In this document: piece after piece, positions 25,479 to 37,139 of the stretch
Position numbering within the stretch: the first letter of the stretch is position 1
Layout of the letters: each line of letters begins with the position of its first letter
Assembly (NCBI RefSeq): GCF_963966145.1
Contig: NC_091048.1
Coordinates: 21,266,001 to 21,330,000, forward strand
Direction: 5' to 3'
Length of the DNA: 64,000 nt
Origin: Tenebrio molitor
Lineage: Eukaryota > Arthropoda > Insecta > Coleoptera > Tenebrionidae
Program-made: the position numbers and the translations under genes
Notes under the pieces: model-generated
What the model was told of the DNA's origin: nothing
Databases searched by the model: none
What the model saw: only the letters and a program-made list of their open reading frames with translations

Positions 25479-25683
25479 TCGGGTGTTCATTTAAATTTAT
25501 CCTCAAAATTGGCGTTGAAGAGACGATTGTGAACGCACCACGGATTACAGATTTCGGATCAGCTGTTTAAATCTAACCTCACTTTTTGCGTTGCTTGTGT
25601 TTTTACTCTGCAGATGGACAAGTGGTGTGTTTACAATCGACTCTTCAACGCCAACTTTAAGGATAAATTTAAATGAACACTGA
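25479..25683. mobile_element. MITE family A, copy 2
   Basis: Near-complete copy. The left end GGGTGTTCATTTAAATTTAT leads into CCTCAAAATTGGCGTTGAAG, and the right end mirrors it through ACTTTAAGGATAAATTTAAA to TGAACACTGAT. The inner part contains ATCAGCTGTTTAAATCTAAC and a TTTTTACTCTGCAGATGG segment shared with copy 1 in inverted arrangement. No coding capacity. Confidence 0.9.
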
Positions 25684-25788
25684 TATAAATAATTTAAAAA
25701 AAAGTTAAGCTGACAGTGGCACCCTTAAGATGTAACAAAACTTTTAAAAATTGAAAACAATTAGGTAATAAAAAAAAATCTGATTATT

Positions 25789-26284
25789 AATTGGGTGATT
25801 CTGAAATAAGTTTAGAAAAAAATGTGGAGTATCCTTGACACAAAAGAATTCTGCGTAAATGACTTTTGGAGATGAAATCAAAAGGATGGAAATTACCCTA
25901 TATCCTTGTATTTTCAACGCCTATGAATAAGGAAAATTTGTTCCAATTTGTTCATTTCATTAGCAACCATGGTTCCAGCAACTAAACAATAAAATCGTAG
26001 GTGCAAGCACACTGCTTTGTAAATTTTTTGTTTCTATGGAAATGATTGAGAGGAGTAAGGTTACGTTTGTGACTGACGGGCACCTTTGATTATTATTGTT
26101 GCTAAACTACCCAGATAATCACCTTTAACTCAGCAGCGTACTAGGAATTTTGACCAAATTTTCAATCATTTGTATCTCGAAAACGAAAAAACTTTTATAA
26201 GAAAAATTTTTTGTCTATGACTTCTTCTCATCATCACCAATTACCGGGTTTTTTTTTCCAAACTTATTTTAGAATCACCCTGTA
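25789..26284. mobile_element. 496-bp TIR element with GGGTGATTCT ends
   Basis: Inverted ends: GGGTGATTCTGAAATAAGTT at the left, matched by AACTTATTTTAGAATCACCC then TGT at the right. The TIRs are about 35 bp. The interior shows no transposase, so it is non-autonomous. The left boundary is uncertain by a few bases. Confidence 0.8.
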
Positions 26285-27575
26285 TAGATTGAATGTTGTG
26301 ATTATTCGGTTTAAAATGTGCTTTTTAACAGACACGATGCAAATTAAGATGTACCTAAAACTATATATTTTGTCGTTTATTCCACAGTTTTCCCCTTTAA
26401 GCTCGGTTTAATCGCTTTTTGTAAAATCTTATTAACATTTCCCGTGTTATCTCTTATTAAGCTTTCGCCAACACCGATGACCGTTTTACATGTACGATCA
26501 TTACACCCTCCACCCCCATTCCGATGACTTGCCTAGTATCTGGTTATCGCAACATCTGATCGATCTGTTGTGCCGTTCGTTCGGTTGAAGTTTTCCGTTT
26601 CTTCATCGTCGGCTAATAAAGTCGACATATTTCGTAATAAGGGTGCGATTAAGTGCACGCGTTCGACTGCAACATCTGTATTTCGATCGGCGACAAAAAT
26701 ACCTAAAGTGATGTTGGCTTTTGGTGGTGGCAAAAGCGCTAGTCGGGGAAACCGTGGCGTCTGAAACTTCTCGGGAGGACCGTGCTTCCGGCGCTGCCAG
26801 CGGTTCCCGGAGCCCGATTCCGGGATTCATCACACGGAGCACTGGATGACGTCACACACACACAGCGTGCACGGCCTCCTCTCTAACCATTATGTTTAAT
26901 TTATCGCGTGTCTGTGCGTCAGACTGGGAGAGTCTCAGATTACACTGTGGAGTATAAACTGGCACTGGTACAAGTATTTTGTTTCTTTTCGTTTAATTCC
27001 TGTCGAGAAGCCGTTTTCCTACTTGATTAATTTTTACAATTTATTGCATAACAGAAACGAATTTGTAATTTATTTCGGTTTTTCGTGGGGCGCGCTGCGA
27101 GGGACTTTTTCCGATAAACTGAGCGAAACTTGAGACAAACGTTTATCAAAGAAAATTTCTTGAACGTGTCGTGTAGACTAAGTACGTACAAATCTAAAAC
27201 TTTATTGTCTGCACTACCTGAACCACATCGAAAGGATGACATGTAATATAGCTTAATTTAACGACAAAAAAAGATAGTGACACCTAAAATTAAAAAACAA
27301 TATGTAGCAAATATGTATCTATGTATGTATTTCAATTTGTAAAGTCCGTTTTCCATTCATACTTGTTTCATTATTTAATTTATAATCAATTTTCATAATG
27401 AAAATACGACTGCAAGAAAGTAAGGTTAGGAGGTTGTTTGTTGACATTTCATGAAACCGAGTGCCGCTATGGTTACAACGAAATGGTTACCAAGAATCGG
27501 TCGAGCAATTTAAATTAATGTCAAAAAATAAGTTCTGAAGGCTACAGTTTCTATGTAGATACCTATATACATATT
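26285..27575. other. unique DNA, GC-balanced core, no gene recognised
   Basis: 26540-26900 is CpG-rich, and the rest is AT-rich. Overlapping open frames on both strands across 26533-26842 are composition effects. A promoter or first exon is possible around 26820-26960, but no reading frame, TATA box or initiator is convincing. Confidence 0.35.
26847..26854. promoter_or_regulatory. perfect CRE-type site TGACGTCA
   Basis: The 8-bp palindrome TGACGTCA (CREB/ATF consensus) lies in the CpG-rich block, just before a short CA run. A single 8-mer can occur by chance in DNA of this size, and nothing else marks a promoter, so this is a candidate only. Confidence 0.25.
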
Positions 27576-27879
27576 TGGGTAATTGTTCACTTTAACTACT
27601 TCTGGAATTTTCGCGTTTTTTCTGGCTAGATAGCCTCAGGGCGTCCTCCTAGATCGTGTCCCACCATTCAAACCTTGTGCAAATGCCTTTTTTTTCTCTC
27701 TTGTTGTGTTTCAAGGTCGCGTCAAGGTCGCGCCAAGTCTTAGTAGAACTAAAGGGTAAGGAAAATTTTCATTTGCACAAGGTTTGACTGGTGGGAAACG
27801 ATGTAGGAGGACGTCCTGAGGCTGTCTAGCCAGAAAAAACGCGAAAATTCCAGAAGTAGTTAAAGTGAACAATTACCCA
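27576..27879. mobile_element. 304-bp element with ~110-bp inverted repeats
   Basis: The left arm starts GGGTAATTGTTCACTTTAAC and continues through CTTCTGGAATTTTCGCG, TCTGGCTAGATAGCCTCAGG and CAAACCTTGTGCAAATG. The right arm repeats all of these in reverse complement and ends in CAATTACCC. ATATTT occurs immediately outside both ends (27571-27576 and 27880-27885) and may be a 6-bp target duplication. The short centre contains CAAGGTCGCG repeated twice. No coding capacity. Confidence 0.9.
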
Positions 27880-27940
27880 TATTTGTTTATATGTATCAAA
27901 TTTTTAATAACTAAAATAATAATAGTTATTTATATATCAA

Positions 27941-28039
27941 GGCCGCGAAATCGTTCTTTAGTGTACTGAGAGAAAAATTGTCGCCGAGGCCGCATGCCGC
28001 CGAGGCAACAATCTCGAGGATGTTAAGCATTTCGCGGCC
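27941..28039. repeat. 99-bp CpG-rich foldback
   Basis: Outer arms are GGCCGCGAAATCG (27941) and CATTTCGCGGCC (end 28039). The inner arms ATTGTCGCCGAGG and CCGCCGAGGCAACAAT surround the apex GCATGC. It is a sharp island of CpG in AT-rich surroundings. The inner 36 bp is the inverse of the hairpin at 9033-9073. Confidence 0.8.
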
Positions 28040-28694
28040 AAAATGTGTGTAGGTACTTCTCCAGAATTAAAAAGTACGTATTATAAACTCTGGGGTTTCT
28101 AATTTCATACCCGAAAAATCTAGACGCCAGTTTTACATGGAAACTCTGATTTGTATCAAATATTAAAATAACGTTTACTTTAACGCCCGTCGTTCAAGCA
28201 AAATCCAATTTCGCGGCCTGTTTTAGGTACGCAAAATGCTCGTTTCGAGTACGGTTGCACAAAAAATACAAAAAAATTAAGGTCTTTAAATGACGCAACT
28301 TTAGAGGTCACTATTAAGCATATTAAAATATTACGGTTTCATCTTCAAGGCAGACTAGATTACAAATTTTTTCGTAATAACTTCACATCAAAATCCAACT
28401 TTTTTTACTTTTCTCTACTTTATTAGTACTTATTACTAATATGTACATACTAGTATGTATGTAAAAAGGAAAAACCCTAAAACAAGAAATGTAAATATGT
28501 ATTTATACAATAATATAAGCTTTTTTTTTAATAAGCAAATGTTCAAATTAGCAGAATTATGCACTTCACTTAGTTCGTTTGAACATCCGGTTTGCTCAAT
28601 AAATATTGAATAAAATATTTATATCAAAATATTTTGTTTTATATTAAAATTAAATAAAAATCACAACTGAAGTATTTATCAATTCAACTACATA

Positions 28695-29384
28695 CAGGGT
28701 GTCCCCAAAAAAGAAGACGAGTCCATAACTCCGTTATTTATTGGAAGATTTTAATTATCTGTACACCAAATTAAATTGTGGTTACTAGGCTACAAAATGG
28801 TCTAATAAATTCAAGTATAGCCCCATGGGCTTCAAGGGTAAACTGTTTTAAGTAATTCTGATAGAGATTTTATTCTGAAAACAACAATGTATCACAAGTA
28901 TACACTTAAATATCAAAAATTCACAAAAAAAATGTAAAAAACGCTACTATCGTCTATGTTCCATTTTGCGATAAACATTGGCGGCATATCTGCGCAATCC
29001 CACATGTTATTATTTGTCATTTGTTTTTCCAGCTACCTTAATTTGGTTATTACATTGTAACGCAATGCATTTTGATAGCTTTTCGCTTGGTGCTCGTCAT
29101 TTGTTTCATAAGTTAGTGTTATTTTTTTTTATGTGAAGTTATACTTGTGATACATTGTTGTTTTCAGAATTAAAATCTCTATCAGAATTACTAAAAAAAA
29201 GTATATAATCCCATTTGAAAAAAAAATATTTTGACAGTTCAGTCTTGAAGCCCTTGGAGCTATACGTGAATTTATTACACCGTTTTGTAGTCTATTAACA
29301 ACCATTTAATTTGGTGTATCGATAATTAAAATCGTCCGATAAATAAGGGAGCTATGGACTCGTCTTTTTTTTTGGGACACTCTG
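28695..29384. mobile_element. 690-bp TIR element with CAGGGTGTCCC ends
   Basis: TA flanks both ends (28693-28694, 29385-29386). The left end is CAGGGTGTCCCCAAAAAAGA and the right end is its approximate inverse, CTTTTTTTTTGGGACACTCTG. Pairing continues for about 200 bp, including GGCTTCAAG/CTTGAAGCCC and ACAACAATGTATCACAAGTA with its inverse. No transposase frame remains. Confidence 0.9.
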
Positions 29385-30020
29385 TATATGTATTTAAATA
29401 TTTAAATATTCAACATCATTCTTTAGCAAATTGCCGCGCAAAAATGATAAATAGGTAAGTAATAAAAAAATCTTTATTCTAGCATTTACCTATAGCATAC
29501 TGTAATAAGGCGTATTCCAATAACACTTTAATTGTTTCCTCGACACCAAATAAACTTTTTTTAAAGCTAACGCGCGTCTCGACAACAAAGCTCACATCAT
29601 GAGAATGACAATAAAAAACTAAACTGAAAATAAACTAGTCCACCTTAAATAATACCTGTTTTAATTCCTACTATAACTGCGGGTTCTTCCTCATTTTGTC
29701 GGTGAATAATAGATAAAGTAGGGTAAAAGGGGGCCATTCATAATTACATTTTCATTAGAAATTAAAACTGTTTACATTTTTTATTAACTTCAAATATCAT
29801 TAATTCAAGTGGTCTTTATCAAAAATATGTTGGGTGACATAATTTCTTCACATCTTTCATATTTAGAAAGTACCGTGCGATCGAAAATAAAAAAATCGAA
29901 AAGGCCGTGATTAATACGCTTCAGTTGACAACACATAAAAATTTAATTCAAATGTCATTACAATGGTTGGTAATTGTCATTATTAATTATTGACTATTAA
30001 AATTTGTCAGTACATACCAT
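29385..30020. other. AT-rich spacer, nothing recognised
   Basis: Unique AT-rich sequence. It may include the 5' untranslated part of the mariner-like relic that follows, but no terminal repeat was found. Confidence 0.35.
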
Positions 30021-31310
30021 ATGTTCACTTTAGAACAAAAACATTTCATTGAGCAGTGTTACTGCAGAAATGGAGAAAGACTTGAGAATGGCGAATGGTC
30101 CTATTCGACACCTCGAGTTTTTGAGAAATTTCAACAAAAGTTTCCGGAATTTCAAGGCACTTGCCAACAACTTGCCCAGAAAGTATATAAATGCGTAAAC
30201 ATGTTTTTGGAAACAGGTAGTGTTCTGCGCAAAAAAGGCAGTGGACAACCGACAAAAAGAACAGCTGAAAAGAGGTTGAACAAAGAATTGCAGATATCCC
30301 AAATAAATCCATCCGGAGATTAACACAAGAAATAAACCTATCATTTGGTACAGTTCAGCTTATCATTAAAAAAGATTGGCACTTTTTTCCCTGTTGTGCA
30401 TGAAATTAAATCCCTTGACAATAAGAGCCCCCACAACATAACCTCTCATCGTTGAATAAAAGGCACGGGAGTTTTAAATCTCATTGTTTCATTGCACTAG
30501 CTGAGGAAATTCTTTTACGACCGACAGGTCACACATAATTCACACCTTTATGAAAATCAAGATTTCAACGTTATCAAAATCACTAACCTAACTTTTAAGA
30601 CTGACATTTGATAATTGAAATCTTAACGAATTGCCAAATGAAATTTTTGGTCACAGCCAAGTCTAATTTTTTTTTCGATCTCACGGTACTATGGTTCTCG
30701 AGTACATACGGGATCGTGAAAAAGGTGTCCTCTCTTGCGTTTAAGCAATAAATTCAAATTTTGGAAGAAAAAAATTGAATTCTTTCCTAACAAAAACAGA
30801 GCAGTGACACAATTACCTAAGGCAATCTAGGTGTAGGGAAAACTAATCATGTACTTCTTCACAAGTTTTTGTGTTTTTCTGTAACCAATTCACAATTATG
30901 GCATATTAATGGTACTAATGTGCCTCCCAAAACTTTAGAAAATGTTTATTTACGGCCTCCTATGAGTAAGGTAAGTTTGAACCACAAGGACCATTCATCT
31001 CATAATGTAGTAATAAGAATAAGTATGTATGTAACAAACAGGACATTTTTAGATATCTCAAGAATAAAATTATTAGAAGGTTCACCTTATAATTCTGACC
31101 TAGTACCTATTTCTTCTTGTTGTTCTTCACATTAGACAAAACAAAATACGTAGTTGGCAATTTTCACATCTCGATAGGCCGTTGAACGTTGTGGTCAAAC
31201 TTATTCCTCAAATAACTCAGGAAGAGTGAAATTTTTGTTATGATAAATAATTCAACCTAATGCAAAATATATTGAACTAAACGACGACTATTTTCAAGAA
31301 CAAAAATTAA
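30021..31310 (+). pseudogene. mariner-like transposase relic with DUF4817-type N-terminus
   Basis: The N-terminal frame (30021-30323, ATG at 30021) encodes a helix-turn-helix resembling DUF4817: MFTLEQKHFIEQCY, then TPRVFEKFQQKFP and a G-SVLRKKGSGQPTKRT linker. After a frameshift at about 30290 the next helix continues as IRRLTQEINLSFGTVQLII, then WHFFP and VVHEIKSLD, to about 30425. The C-terminal catalytic end is visible at 30950-31310. An HHDNASSH-like block is degraded to HKDHSSHN, the PPYSPDLAP motif appears as SPYNSDLVP, and a tail follows with QNKIRSWQFS, QEE and FNLMQN. These pieces are in different frames with stops. The central DDE region at 30430-30950 is not recognisable. Dead element; terminal repeats not found. 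Confidence 0.7.
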
Positions 31311-33330
31311 AATGGTTCCTTAGATTAGAGATTGTCGAAACACCAATTTAGCAGTACTATTTAGTAAATACTGTTTCAAATAAATAAAATTTAAACCCGT
31401 GTAAAATATATTAAATAATTATTTTCGTACGATAATCGTAACATGTCAATTGAGAATTTGTAAAAAATACCATCAGCAAATTTCTTGGTTTGAGATGGTT
31501 CGATGAAGAAACGAACTGCAGCGATACGAGGTTAAAAAAATTGTAAAAGGACTTTTCAAAATTGAATACTTTAAACCCTTTCCAATTGTGCAAAAGCTAG
31601 CCCAAAGAGACGGAAGGACACAACGACCGGAAACGAAAACAAAGCGTTATGTCGCGATTGTCCGCTCGGTCCAGACTCCAGACACCTATGTCAACAGGAC
31701 AGTTTGCTTTTGTAAAAAATGATGTAACCTCTCGGTTAACCGCACTCAATTTGCCCAGTTTGACATCATATGACCGGGAGTTTTCGGTGTTTAATTAATG
31801 ATGGAGTTGTCAGCGATGAACACGCTATATAATTATATTTGGACGTGGGCCAACTGTTCCTCTTGATCGACAGTTGCCATCAAATTTATTGGGGGGATCG
31901 TCGATTTATGTTGGCGATCGTTTAATGCTAATTGTAGTCATTTAGAAATTTATGTCGGCCTTTTCCCGGTTAATGGGTGACGATATTGCTACAAAAAGAA
32001 CAAAACTTAACAAGGGTTTAATGACTGAAATGCGTGCTCTATTTCAAATTGGTATCGACGAGTGTTCGTGCAAAAAGTTTATTCCGTCCGACACCGACAT
32101 AACCGTAAAACAAACCGTAACATCCAACTAAACCATCATTAACGTAAGTAGGCATTTGTCGTTGGGTTTAATCGTAACTGGTAAATTATTATCGATATTC
32201 AGCTGACCATACATCATTTTCCTTGAATACGGATACCCACACACTTCATCAATTAAATTCCAGCCACCGCCGCGGACGATAAATCATGGCAATAATTGTA
32301 CCGACTTGACAATCAGACAAATAAAACGGGATAATTGCGCCAAACATCTTGTCAAAAGCGAGTTAATTTCACCAACAATCGCTGTTTCGGGGCGAGATCT
32401 TGGTCTTTGTGCACCGAGCTCGGATATGCTAGGGAAAGGGATGAACGCCACAGCGAGGAAGAAGCTATTAATACTGATTACCTTGATACAAACTGATACA
32501 TACATTGTATCATGATGGATAGCGAGCCGAAAGAAGGGGCAAAATGAGCCCTCCCAGTCTAAATATCGCACCTTAATGCCCTTTATGGATGAACCTCTAA
32601 CACACCGTATATGATATTTTACGGCGCTCAAGTGAAAAACGTAGATTAGAAGTGGTGTCTTCAAAACTCGAGGGGAAGAAGAAGAAACAAAGCCCCCGCA
32701 TGCAAGGATCTAGGTTAATATTTTCCCCAAGTACAAGATGTTAAATCTCGTTCGATCGCATTGCCGGCAGTTCTTAATATTGAAGTAGGTGTTAAATCGT
32801 CACCGCTAGTGGAGAACTTGGCTGACACAGGCTGGATGAAATGGGACGACATATATAACATAACATAAGACGATCGCGCCCCTCGACTCGGCTCACCATT
32901 GGCTGATTCCATGCCAAATATCAGAATCTCATGTATAAGCACGAAGTTATTCCGGATTTATGGAGACTACTCCATCACAAATTTAATACGGAAGAGGCCG
33001 GCGAAAATCAATTTTTTCTCTCGACTCCACACTAAAATCCGAATGACGTCACATTACAAACTCTAACGTCTGAATTTTCCTCGTTGGTTTTTTAATAACG
33101 ACGAATGCCCAATCGAACCAACTTCAGAACTCAAATTTCCACTCGTCGACCAATTCTAAACGGAGAAAAAACTAATAAATATCCGACGAATCTCTAAGTG
33201 TCAAAAATAGGTCTCTGATCAACACGAGAAATGCTAAAATCGAAAGAAAAATTTGAAATTATATTTCTTCGTCTAACAAAGGGCACATATTTTTACAAAA
33301 TATCGACTAATTAAACAAAATAAAACACTA
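31311..33330. other. unique DNA, GC-balanced block 31650-33100, no gene recognised
   Basis: No exon is convincing. 31700-33100 contains repeated TTAAT/ATTAA cores (TTTAATTAATGATGG, TTTAATGCTAATTG) and CpG-rich segments between transposon beds. This looks like regulatory DNA, which is inference. The longest frame (32284-32664 minus, 126 codons) has no domain. Confidence 0.35.
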
Positions 33331-33405
33331 TGGGCCAGTTTATAGAAAAAGAATTAAATATTTCATTCGAATTAAATTTTAATTATCTTTCTATAAACGG
33401 GTCCT
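33331..33405. repeat. 75-bp hairpin repeat
   Basis: TGGGCCAGTTTATAGAAAAA with GAATTAAA faces TTTTAATTATC and TTTCTATAAACGGGTCCTA, an almost end-to-end palindrome. It looks like a very small foldback element. Confidence 0.7.
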
Positions 33406-33670
33406 ATATGTCCTTGGTTTTGATTTTGCACTGCTTCAGATTCGACAAGGCGAATGTTAATTTTGATAAGCATTTTCGTCACACTAAAATATGTCTATAG
33501 AAATATTATTGCATTACAATTATTACATTACGAGAGGATATTAACATCTAGTTAAGTGAAAATGTTTCTCATCGACAAAAGCAAATGTGATTACAATGAA
33601 AATGAATATATTTGACAAAATATAGTTTCAATTTGGTTCAGGTTTGATAGGAAAAAAATATGCACATTCC

Positions 33671-33766
33671 TAACCTTATACGAGGGCGAAAAGTTAACCA
33701 TTCCTTTTTATCTTTACTTCCCTCTCTTGGTCAGTAATAGGCCACTTTCCGCCCTATTATAAGGTT
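33671..33766. repeat. 96-bp hairpin repeat
   Basis: The left arm TAACCTTATACGAGGGCGAA then AAGT pairs with the right arm ACTTTCCGCCCTATTATAAG then GTT. The loop is pyrimidine-rich. No coding capacity. Confidence 0.7.
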
Positions 33767-34344
33767 TTTCCAGTGGCGTACTTACTGAAAGTCGAAAAAC
33801 AGTAGAAATGAAACTGCATCAAATTATGTAATTGTTTATTTGCTAAAAATGTAATGATTCCGAATAAAATAGTATACAATAGTATGTAATCTACTATTAT
33901 TTCATCCTGTGTCAAATTTCAATACTTTACGTCATCAGTTTGAATCCAGGAAAACGCAAAAAAACGGCCGGACGCCGGTTAAGTGTTGCTATTGGAAACA
34001 CAAAAATAACAATCGCAATAACAATTATTCCAGTTTAAGAAATGTTCTATTTAAAACTATATCTAAATAGAAATTAACAATTTAACTATTTCACCCACGA
34101 AGAAGATGCACTTACTTTCTCAGACAAAAAACTTTAGTTCACAAATAAAATAATACAACCACTTAAACCAAATCTAAAAAATAGGCCAACCAGCACAACC
34201 TCTTCCGTAATTTTCTTCACATTATTTTCTGATTTATATTTACAAAAATGGCTGAATTGTTTTTGATACTTTTCACCAGACTTGCTAGGTATTCATTCAG
34301 CACAGGCTTCTGCAGATTTTCTTACAATTTCTGGAGGATTTGCT
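33767..34344. other. AT-rich spacer, nothing recognised
   Basis: No feature is supported between the hairpin and the PIF/Harbinger element. Confidence 0.35.
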
Positions 34345-34786
34345 TTAAGGCGCGTACAGACTACGCGAACCGAGCATGTAATGTAACATGTAATGTAATG
34401 CTCGTCGCAAAATTGGTGCCACGAACAGCCGACGAACCGAGCACACAACGAACAGCTATACTCTGTCCACTGATGATAGATTGCGCGCTTTTTTACAGAC
34501 ACAGAGACGAGTGTCTACAGTTTATAACATTTGCTATTTCATTAATACTCGAAGAATAAATAATTCCAACAACAGTTTATAACAATTATTGAAAATACCT
34601 GTACTGAAACTTCATTTAGAGTCACAGCTGTAATTCTGTAAACAACATCATAGGCATAGGATAACTACTGGCTGGATGGAGAGTTTTGTATTTTTCAGTG
34701 CGTTATGTTTTTAAGTGATTTTTTTTATAATCGTCTCAGTTCAGTTCGATAGTTCCGAGGTTGCGTGTCATTACAGCTACATTATA

Positions 34787-35526
34787 CAGGGTCGCTAAAA
34801 AGTATGGATTCAGCTAAATATTTTCAGAACGGTTTAGCAGAACGCATTGAAATTTGGCACACAGGTAGAAGTGTTTAAATTTTATCATCTGATAGTTTTT
34901 TCAATTTTCTAACGTCATTTATTTTGAAGATGCAAAACTAACTTGTTTTTTTTTTAAATGGCACGGGGGATTTAAATGTAATATTTTTGAAAAGAGTATT
35001 TTTTGTGAATTCAGTGAAGTAACACATGCCCACATCGCCGCCATTTTGAAATTTTTTTTTTGCTTAAAAATTATGTATTTCGCGTTTAAACTTTTTATCT
35101 TTTTTATTAAAATGTATCTGTTTCAGTTAAATGTCTTACTTCTACACTTATACTTTTATTAAGTTTTTGGCCAAAGTGCAGGCGGCAAAGAATTAACAAT
35201 GGCTAAAAAAACATTCCAAAGGTCAAATTTTTTCAAATTTTATTAATTCGATAATTTTTTTATAAAGTTTCGAGTAAATTGAGATATGCATGTTCTACAT
35301 CACTGGATTCACAAAAAATATTCTTTTTAACGGTGTTAAATTTGACCTCTCGTGCTATTTAAAAAAAATCAATTTGGCTTTGTATCTTCAAAATAAAAGA
35401 TGTTATAAAATTGAAAAAAATATCAGCCTATAGAATTTAAACACTTCTAGCTGTGTGCCAAATTTCAACGAGTCTGCTAAACCGTTTTGAAAATATTTAG
35501 CTGTATCGATACTTTTTAGCGACCTG
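34787..35526. mobile_element. 740-bp TIR element with CAGGGTCGCTAAAAAGTA ends
   Basis: TA flanks both ends (34785-34786, 35527-35528). The left end is CAGGGTCGCTAAAAAGTATG and the right is the inverse, ATACTTTTTAGCGACCTG. Pairing extends over about 240 bp, through TTTTCAGAACGGTTTAGCAG, ATTTGGCACACAG and GTGAATTCAGTGAAGTA versus CACTGGATTCACA. It is inserted within the outer PIF/Harbinger element, so it is younger. No transposase is visible. Confidence 0.9.
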
Positions 35527-35600
35527 TATGTGATAAGAGTGATAACGAAAAACCGTTAGCTTTAATTTTGTGTAGTGATGCAGTAAGAATTATGTGGAAT

Positions 35601-35787
35601 CTGATGAAAAAAGAGAAAAAGGCTCGACGAACTTTATAAAGATTTAAAGTTCCAACATATTAGCGGACAGCATAAAATTTTTAATAGAATGTCTCCCACA
35701 GACGGTGAGAATTTACTAACCAAAATAGGACCCAAAAATCTCCAAAAAGAATACGCGTTTTCGATGTGCAATCTCAATTTAAGGCAG
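35601..35787 (+). pseudogene. PIF/Harbinger transposase N-terminal relic A
   Basis: Begins MKKEKK, then after a one-base frameshift at about 35625 encodes ELYKDLKFQHISGQHKIFNR, followed by MSPTDGENLLTKIGPK. This is the PIF/Harbinger signature also seen in relic B (RMSPTDFDKLLTMIGPKI). It ends at a perfect splice donor CAG/GTAAGT (junction after 35787), which suggests that the parent gene had an intron here. The catalytic DDE domain and the Myb-like companion ORF are not recognisable downstream. Together with its position inside the outer element's arms, it is best read as the outer element's own gene. Confidence 0.75.
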
Positions 35788-37033
35788 GTAAGTATTAACG
35801 CAAATATTGTTAGTTCAGAAATTTGTTTAACGAATTAAAAGTAGCTACAATGAAGAAAATGAAGAAATTTTTTTTTCTTTACCATTTTACAGGTAAACTT
35901 TTGTAATGACAATTTGTCAGTAGAAAACGTTTTTGCACCACCGGTCATTTTCACGTGTTTACCGATTTCATGAACATGTTTACTTATCAAAAGACGGTAA
36001 GTAATCAAATAAGAAATTATTGTTTAGATTCGGCATCGCGTGCAGAGCAATGGGCCATAAACTAGTATGAAAAATGTAAAAAATGCCTTCTTTGGAAAAA
36101 TCAAACAATTTAATAAATTAAAAAGAACATTTTATCTATTTATTAATAGTTCCGATGATGCAAAAATATTATTAAGCATCACGGGTGCTTGTCCCTCAGA
36201 ATAACTGAATGCCCATTTTGGGGCCGATTTCTAATTTTACCTGAAAAGGTAGGAGCGAAGTTGCTGTTGATTATAACATTTACTCATTCATTTGTTAGGC
36301 TGTCTTACAAATATGGTGATCCATACATTTTATTAAATACATACCATAACTTACTACTCTTTAAATAAATTACAAGGAAGCGTTCGTCTGATTTGGACGG
36401 CGAAGCTGTGAACCTCGAGAGCGCATGCGCGCCACGAACGGTTCGCAGTGCTCCGCTCAGTGTCGGTTTTCTGACGAACACAAAGCGCCATTCACAAACG
36501 CATCTCCACAAAGGGAGCTGACCACAGTCATAAACTCATAAATCTAATCTCCAACAATTTCAGTTCCCATTAGTTTTTGTCCCTTATTTAAACGGTCTTG
36601 ATTGTCAAATGAAACACTGTAGTTTTTTCATTTATGCTGAACAAAATAAATAGGTTATTATTATTTTTGAAAGCAACTCTTTACAGTAACTAATAAATAA
36701 GTTTCACATTTTCTAAAATAATGCGAATTGTGTCAATTTGTTGTAAAAATGCATAAGTCGAGATGGAGCATGCCATCAGCTTCGCAAATCAATCCGATGT
36801 TTAAGTCAATTATTGTTATATTACTACAGATTAATTCCCACATACATCAAACGTGCGTGTTCAGCGCTTGCTTTCATCCAATCAAAAATGTTTATCGCGG
36901 ATAAATCGTCTTCCTAGTTTGTCTTCTGTCAAAAACGAATAAAATTGCATGTTACGCCAGTCAGATTCCCAAATTGTTTTTAATAATTGTGTTTTTAATA
37001 ACTGTAAGTATTAATAGTTATTTAATAAACTAG

Positions 37034-37136
37034 TTTGTTAATGAAGGCGATTAATAATCGAAACTGTTTAAAGCACGAACGAGTGTAGCGAGTGAGTGGC
37101 TTTAATAGTTGAGATTATTAATCGCCCATTAACAAA
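37034..37136. repeat. 103-bp foldback element
   Basis: TTTGTTAATGAAGGCGATTA then ATAATCG pairs with GATTATTAATCGCCCATTAA then CAAA. The inner arms CTGTTTAAAGC and GCTTTAATAG also pair. The loop ACGAACGAGTGTAGCGAGTG is CpG-rich, placing it in the same loop class as the other foldbacks. Confidence 0.8.
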
Positions 37137-37139
37137 AGA

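Noticed and set aside
26533..26842. Possible coding exon or promoter around the CRE-type site
   Set aside because: Overlapping frames on both strands, no codon or domain signal, no TATA or initiator. Only the 8-bp site itself is reported, at low confidence.
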